Source: Parasponia andersonii (taxonomy: Eukaryota > Streptophyta > Magnoliopsida > Rosales > Cannabaceae). From it: a DNA stretch of 64,000 bases. Position 1 is the stretch's first letter. Each line of letters begins with the position of its first letter. The notes beneath the pieces are model-generated. The model saw only the letters and a list, made by a program, of their open reading frames with translations, made no database searches and was not told the origin of the DNA. Made by a program: the position numbers and the translations under genes. Of this stretch, positions 59,871-64,000 are shown in pieces. The stretch covers positions 32,854-96,853 of the forward strand of contig JXTB01000160.1 in NCBI GenBank assembly GCA_002914805.1, in the 5' to 3' direction.

Positions 59871-62051
59871 TGTCACAACCTAAGGTTGGGGTCAGTGACA
59901 GAATAGGTATTTCATAAAATAGAAATACCAAAAAAATTTTTTTTTTAAATTGATTCAATTAATTCAAAAATTTACCTCGGAGATTCTAATTTTTCAAAAC
60001 TGGCCTTCACAAAATTTTTAATTAAAAATAAAATCTTACAGTTATGCGCCACTCATTGAACATAGATCGTAATTGAAACAATTGTTTAATAGTTATGCAT
60101 TAGAAATTAACTCACACTCAAATACAGACATAAATAATACAAATCGTGTTCAAATCTCAAATTCTAGTTTATAAAGTTTAATGAAAACTAAATTCCTACT
60201 CAAGTTTAAATATTTCACAAGTCTTGTAGGAATTTACCAAAATATAAATAAACTAGTTATTCTGCAAATACTTCGATCTAGTTCTTCTGGTCCAAATCAC
60301 ACTGAGTGCCACCTGAGGGGAAGAAGGGATGAGCTATTGCCTAATAGAGAATCGATTTCAAGATTATATATATAAGAAATATACTCATGTTAAAAGTCAT
60401 GCATGGTTAGTAGTCCACTCAAATAGTTCACAAAACCCAAGTGGAAATCATAGTCCAATAGTTCAAACATTCCAAACTATTGTAAAATATCTATAAAAAC
60501 TAGTACATATCTATTCAAGCCAACACATAACCATATATGTAGTCATGATATCCTAGTAGATCACTCGTAAGTCCGAGCCACCTAAAGAGGCATCGTAAAT
60601 CCGATCACCCAATGTGGGGTATCGTAAGTCTGATCACCCAATGTAGGGTATCGTAAATGTGTGAATGTATGCAAATGTTATATGAATAATAAAATAAGGA
60701 TATACAGTATTTCCACAAAATCTCAAAATAATCCATGCAGTGTTCTTTAATCAAACAATATTTAGTCCTCAAATCGTATTGGATTTTCTAAGAATTTCGG
60801 CATTATAACAGTCATTTTTTATCAAAACCAAAAAATCTAATTTCCTGCAGAAAATAGTTTCAAACAAGATATATATATGACACGCCAACAAGTATGACGT
60901 GCCTCCCAAGCAGTTTATATCTCAAATCAGATCAAAACAGATATAAACATAATTTTTATAATTCATTTCACAAAATTTCATATTTATAAAAAATATGTGA
61001 AAATCAAAATTAAACTAATTTGAAGATCAAATACTCAAATCTCTACCTCAATCGAGCGTCTAACTAGTGTACAAGACTATGGAAAAAATTTAGCGTCGTT
61101 TGGGTGTCGTTTGGAAGAGCGGATAAACTTTTGGTTCCTTGGTTTGAAAACTTGATTTTCAAACGGAGCTTCAAATTATGAAACGGACTTCACCACTAAA
61201 TTTAGAGCACTTAAAAATCCTAGGTTAGACAATAAATTTGTCAAATTTGAATGCGAGCCCCACGGCATGAAAATTAAAACAAATCTGAGCCATCCGATTT
61301 CGTTTTTCGGGCCCGTTTCATATCATAGTCAATATATATCTCATTTTTCACCATTTTCTATGTAGATTTCAAAAATAATATTGGTTTTAAAATCTAACGG
61401 TCTGATCGAAAAGTCAATTCCAAAATTATTTACACATAAAACTGTCTAACGAAATTAAACTCAAACGGAGCAAAATTGAGATATGAGGTACCTACAACCA
61501 GATTGCCCGTAAAGAGACGAGTTCATGGTAAACAGTTTCATGGCGAATGGTGGCCAGAATCAGCTTCTACGAGCAAAACAAACCGCGGCATTTTTCGCCA
61601 TTTTCCGGCGATCGAGGGCTCCAATGTGGCTAGTTCTAGCGGCGGAAGCTTCGTTCAGTGACAATGCTTCGTTTCTGGGTGGCGGCGAGTTTCGACGATG
61701 ACCAGAGGAGGAGCAGCGGCGGCTGGTGTGAAAGAGCGTCACGGAGGCCTCGTGGGAGAAAAAGGAAAATATGGAGGATTAGCAATTTCCGTAACTGTAG
61801 CGTCACGTGTCAGCACCAGAATCAGTGGGCACTGTTTTGGTTATTTACATTTTGATCCAGTTTTCTGAAAATCTTCTCAAAAACACCCTTGAATAATTAT
61901 GTTTTGACCCCAATTTTCAAACTTTCTTCACACTTTTGTCCAAATAAATCTAGACCCAAATCTGTCCAGATTCATCCAATTTTTGTTTTGAAAAAAAAAA
62001 AATTTGGGTCAAAAGACCACAATACCCTTTCTTAAAATAAGGGGTTTTACA
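59871..62051 (-). mobile_element. Solo LTR with perfect target duplication
   Basis: 2181 bp beginning TGTCACAACC and ending GGGGTTTTACA. It is flanked by CAAAT on both sides (59866-59870 and 62052-62056). The ends match those of the 3885-11943 LTRs (TGTCAC...TTTTACA), and inner phrases resemble them (CTACCTCA, GGTTAGACAATAA), so it belongs to a related family. No internal region or second LTR is present, so it probably arose by recombination between two LTRs. A GC-richer stretch (61480-61780) has short open frames without recognised domains. Confidence 0.8.
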
Positions 62052-62056
62052 CAAAT

Positions 62057-63840
62057 AGCTTTCCAATGAAAAAAGAAAATGAACTTCAACTGTGTTTACT
62101 TTATTTGAAGGGTTTTTGAATGTATGCCCGCTATATTTTTTGATTGGCAATAATATGGTTCTGGAATTAACTTTTATTCAGCAATTAGGTTCTCAAATTT
62201 TAAAAACCTCGTCAATTAAGTCATAATTTTCATTAGTAACTATTTATGTATGGATGAAATTGAGCATGTACAAGTAACATGCAAGATTTTGAAAAGCAAA
62301 ATCGACGTCCTACTAGCACTGCGTACTTGGTTTCAGAGTAGATTTCATACTTTAAGATGTTGAGAGAAAAAAAGGGTTTGAAACTATCAAATTAATTCAA
62401 AACAAAATAAAATTAACTCAAAGTTATTTTAAATTACTCTAATTAGTTATGTTCAACTAAACATTAATTATGATTTACAAAATAATACAAAAAATAAAAG
62501 GAAAAATTTTAAAATTTCAAACTTTTAATTTGTTTCTTCTTTTTCCATTCCAAATCAATTAGTTTTAGTGAAATACTGATTTTGTCATTCAAAAACAAAG
62601 CACATGCTCGGTTTCACTCAATATTAAAAGCCAATATTTTTAATATTTAAGGACCTAATTGCCCAAAAAAAAGCCTTAGGGACTATATTGCCAATCTATG
62701 AAAAATATACAGAGTAAGCATGCCAAAAAACCCTTATTTAAATTTGTACCTTCAATTTACTTTCAATCATAAATTTTTCCAGCTATTCTTCAAGGGACAT
62801 AAATTTTTGCGAGGTTGATTATTTTCTCCTTTGCAAAACAAAAATGACTTCATTTTTTTTTTGAATTTGCTAGAGACAAAAATAACCTAATTTAATGTAG
62901 TACATGAAAATAAAATAAATTGTATATTATAAGAAAAATGAGACCAATAATTTTCAGTTTAGGAGAAGAATACATTCATTTCTACTAAATTAAACTCATT
63001 TTTCGTAATCTCACACATTTATACATGTTCAACCAAGTTTTCTGACTTGGGTTAAAAAAATAAATATAAAAAAAAAACTCGAGGACAATTTTACCCCTGA
63101 TAGTTATGAAATACTATGTTTGGATTATTCAACTAATATAATATGATAGGTTTTCTTTGGGCCAAAATTTGAGTTTTGTGTGTACTAGTAATTGTAGGTC
63201 AGGATTATGATTTAGCAACAATAATTATTAGGTTTTGGATAATGGAACAAGGTGTATACCGAGGTCCTCCGTGGTTCTTTATAAATTTTGGTACTAAAAC
63301 TCAAATTTTGTTAGATAGCAATCAAATAAATACATTTAAAAAATATATAGCAATTTTTACACCAAAAAAAACCCTATTATGTGTAGTTTTAAACCTCAAC
63401 CAGTTAGTTAATCAATAAAAGTCAATGAGTTAGTAGTTAAACCTCAACGAGAAAATAAAACTTCAACTATTCAGTTGAAAAAACTCAACCAATTTCAAGA
63501 AAATTAGGGACAGATAGATTTGAAACAATGCAACAAAAATTGTTATAAAACTAAAAATTGAAAAAAAATATTGCTAAGTGGAAAAACGTACCATCTCAAA
63601 CTGTTATTGAGTGTAAGTTCGTCTAAATCCTCTATCTGTTCATGATTTATTTTGTCGGTTTAATAGTGAAACTACGAACTAAATCAAACCTGTAGTTTAT
63701 TTTGGTTTGGTTTCATTAGTTTCAAATTCTAAAATAAAATAATAACCAAACTATATCCAATGGTTTGTACTTTATTTTGTTTTGAACATTTCAAAATAAT
63801 TAATCCCACAAAAATTAAACAAAATACCTGGTTTTAAAAT
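62057..63840. other. Non-coding AT-rich spacer
   Basis: No recognisable gene. The 80-codon frame at 63176-63418 has no known motif and is considered chance. Confidence 0.5.
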
Positions 63841-64000
63841 TGTCACAACCTAAAGGTGTTTAAACTCATTACAACACAAAGAAATTTAATTCAGAAAAGA
63901 AAATTCACATAATTCTATAAACCTACTAAAGTTTAGGGATGGTAATTCATGTTCACAGGTAGTATTTGTGTCGGGTTATGGGTCGCCATTTACGAGTTTA
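63841..64000 (-). repeat. Possible start of another LTR, cut by the window
   Basis: TGTCACAACCTAAAGGTG is nearly the same as the solo LTR start at 59871 (TGTCACAACCTAAGGTTG). The following sequence differs, and the other end is outside the window. Confidence 0.3.

Noticed and set aside
61476..61855. Arg/Ser-rich frames in a GC-richer stretch
   Set aside because: They lie inside the solo LTR, overlap on both strands and have no recognisable domain.

Overview
The window is AT-rich nuclear DNA of a flowering plant, most likely a eudicot. The evidence is single-exon plant-type RING-H2 genes, a CACTA (En/Spm) element with TNP2 and Transposase_24 modules, a Ty1/copia element primed by initiator-Met tRNA, Gypsy-type LTR elements, tRNA-derived SINEs, a LINE relic, MITE-like hairpins and long non-coding spacers. 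No species can be named. There are three runs of N (12963-13915, 29207-29352, 47580-47678) and a single N at 58935.

Host genes are few. A small RING-H2 family, all on the minus strand, occurs as two intact genes (1977-2651 and 32005-32724), a frameshifted pseudogene (44570-45264), a copy with one premature TGA (58686-59402), a C-terminal fragment split by a SINE (33446-33800) and a 3'-flank relic (31035-31130). Shared flanking sequence shows they arose by local tandem duplication and were later spread apart by transposons. The intact members are probably E3 ubiquitin ligases. Two other host-like pieces are an exon-like fragment at 30000-30236 and a possible exon running into the gap at 12886-12962.

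Layout: 1-3884 holds a MITE end, RING gene 1 and spacer. 3885-11943 is a non-coding LTR element in minus orientation, with TSD TGGTT/GGGTT, a PBS and a PPT. 11944-12604 is its flank, carrying a SINE with a clean target duplication. 13981-26842 is a second, truncated copy of that element plus the same flank, a segmental duplication; its 5' LTR is split by a 6.69-kb insertion (18611-25300). 28192-29206 is an inverted copia LTR fragment. 31-33.8 kb is the core RING cluster. 33985-44160 is a decayed full-length CACTA transposon. 44.5-45.3 kb is a RING pseudogene. 46.2-48.7 kb is LTR-like sequence abutting a LINE RNase H/zf-RVT relic. 49252-49583 is a foldback element. 49677-56655 is a copia element with perfect AAATT TSD, next to a ~354-bp tandem array (56661-57725). 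58.7-59.4 kb is the last RING copy, with a hairpin MITE just upstream. 59871-62051 is a solo LTR with perfect CAAAT TSD.

The window is therefore a transposon graveyard around a RING-H2 gene family undergoing birth and death. Apart from the two intact RING genes, every protein-coding segment recognised is broken. I saw no CRISPR array, tRNA or rRNA gene, or prokaryote-like operon. The most interesting signals are the shared N-terminal region of the RING family and the datable nesting of insertions, including a related empty site for a SINE.
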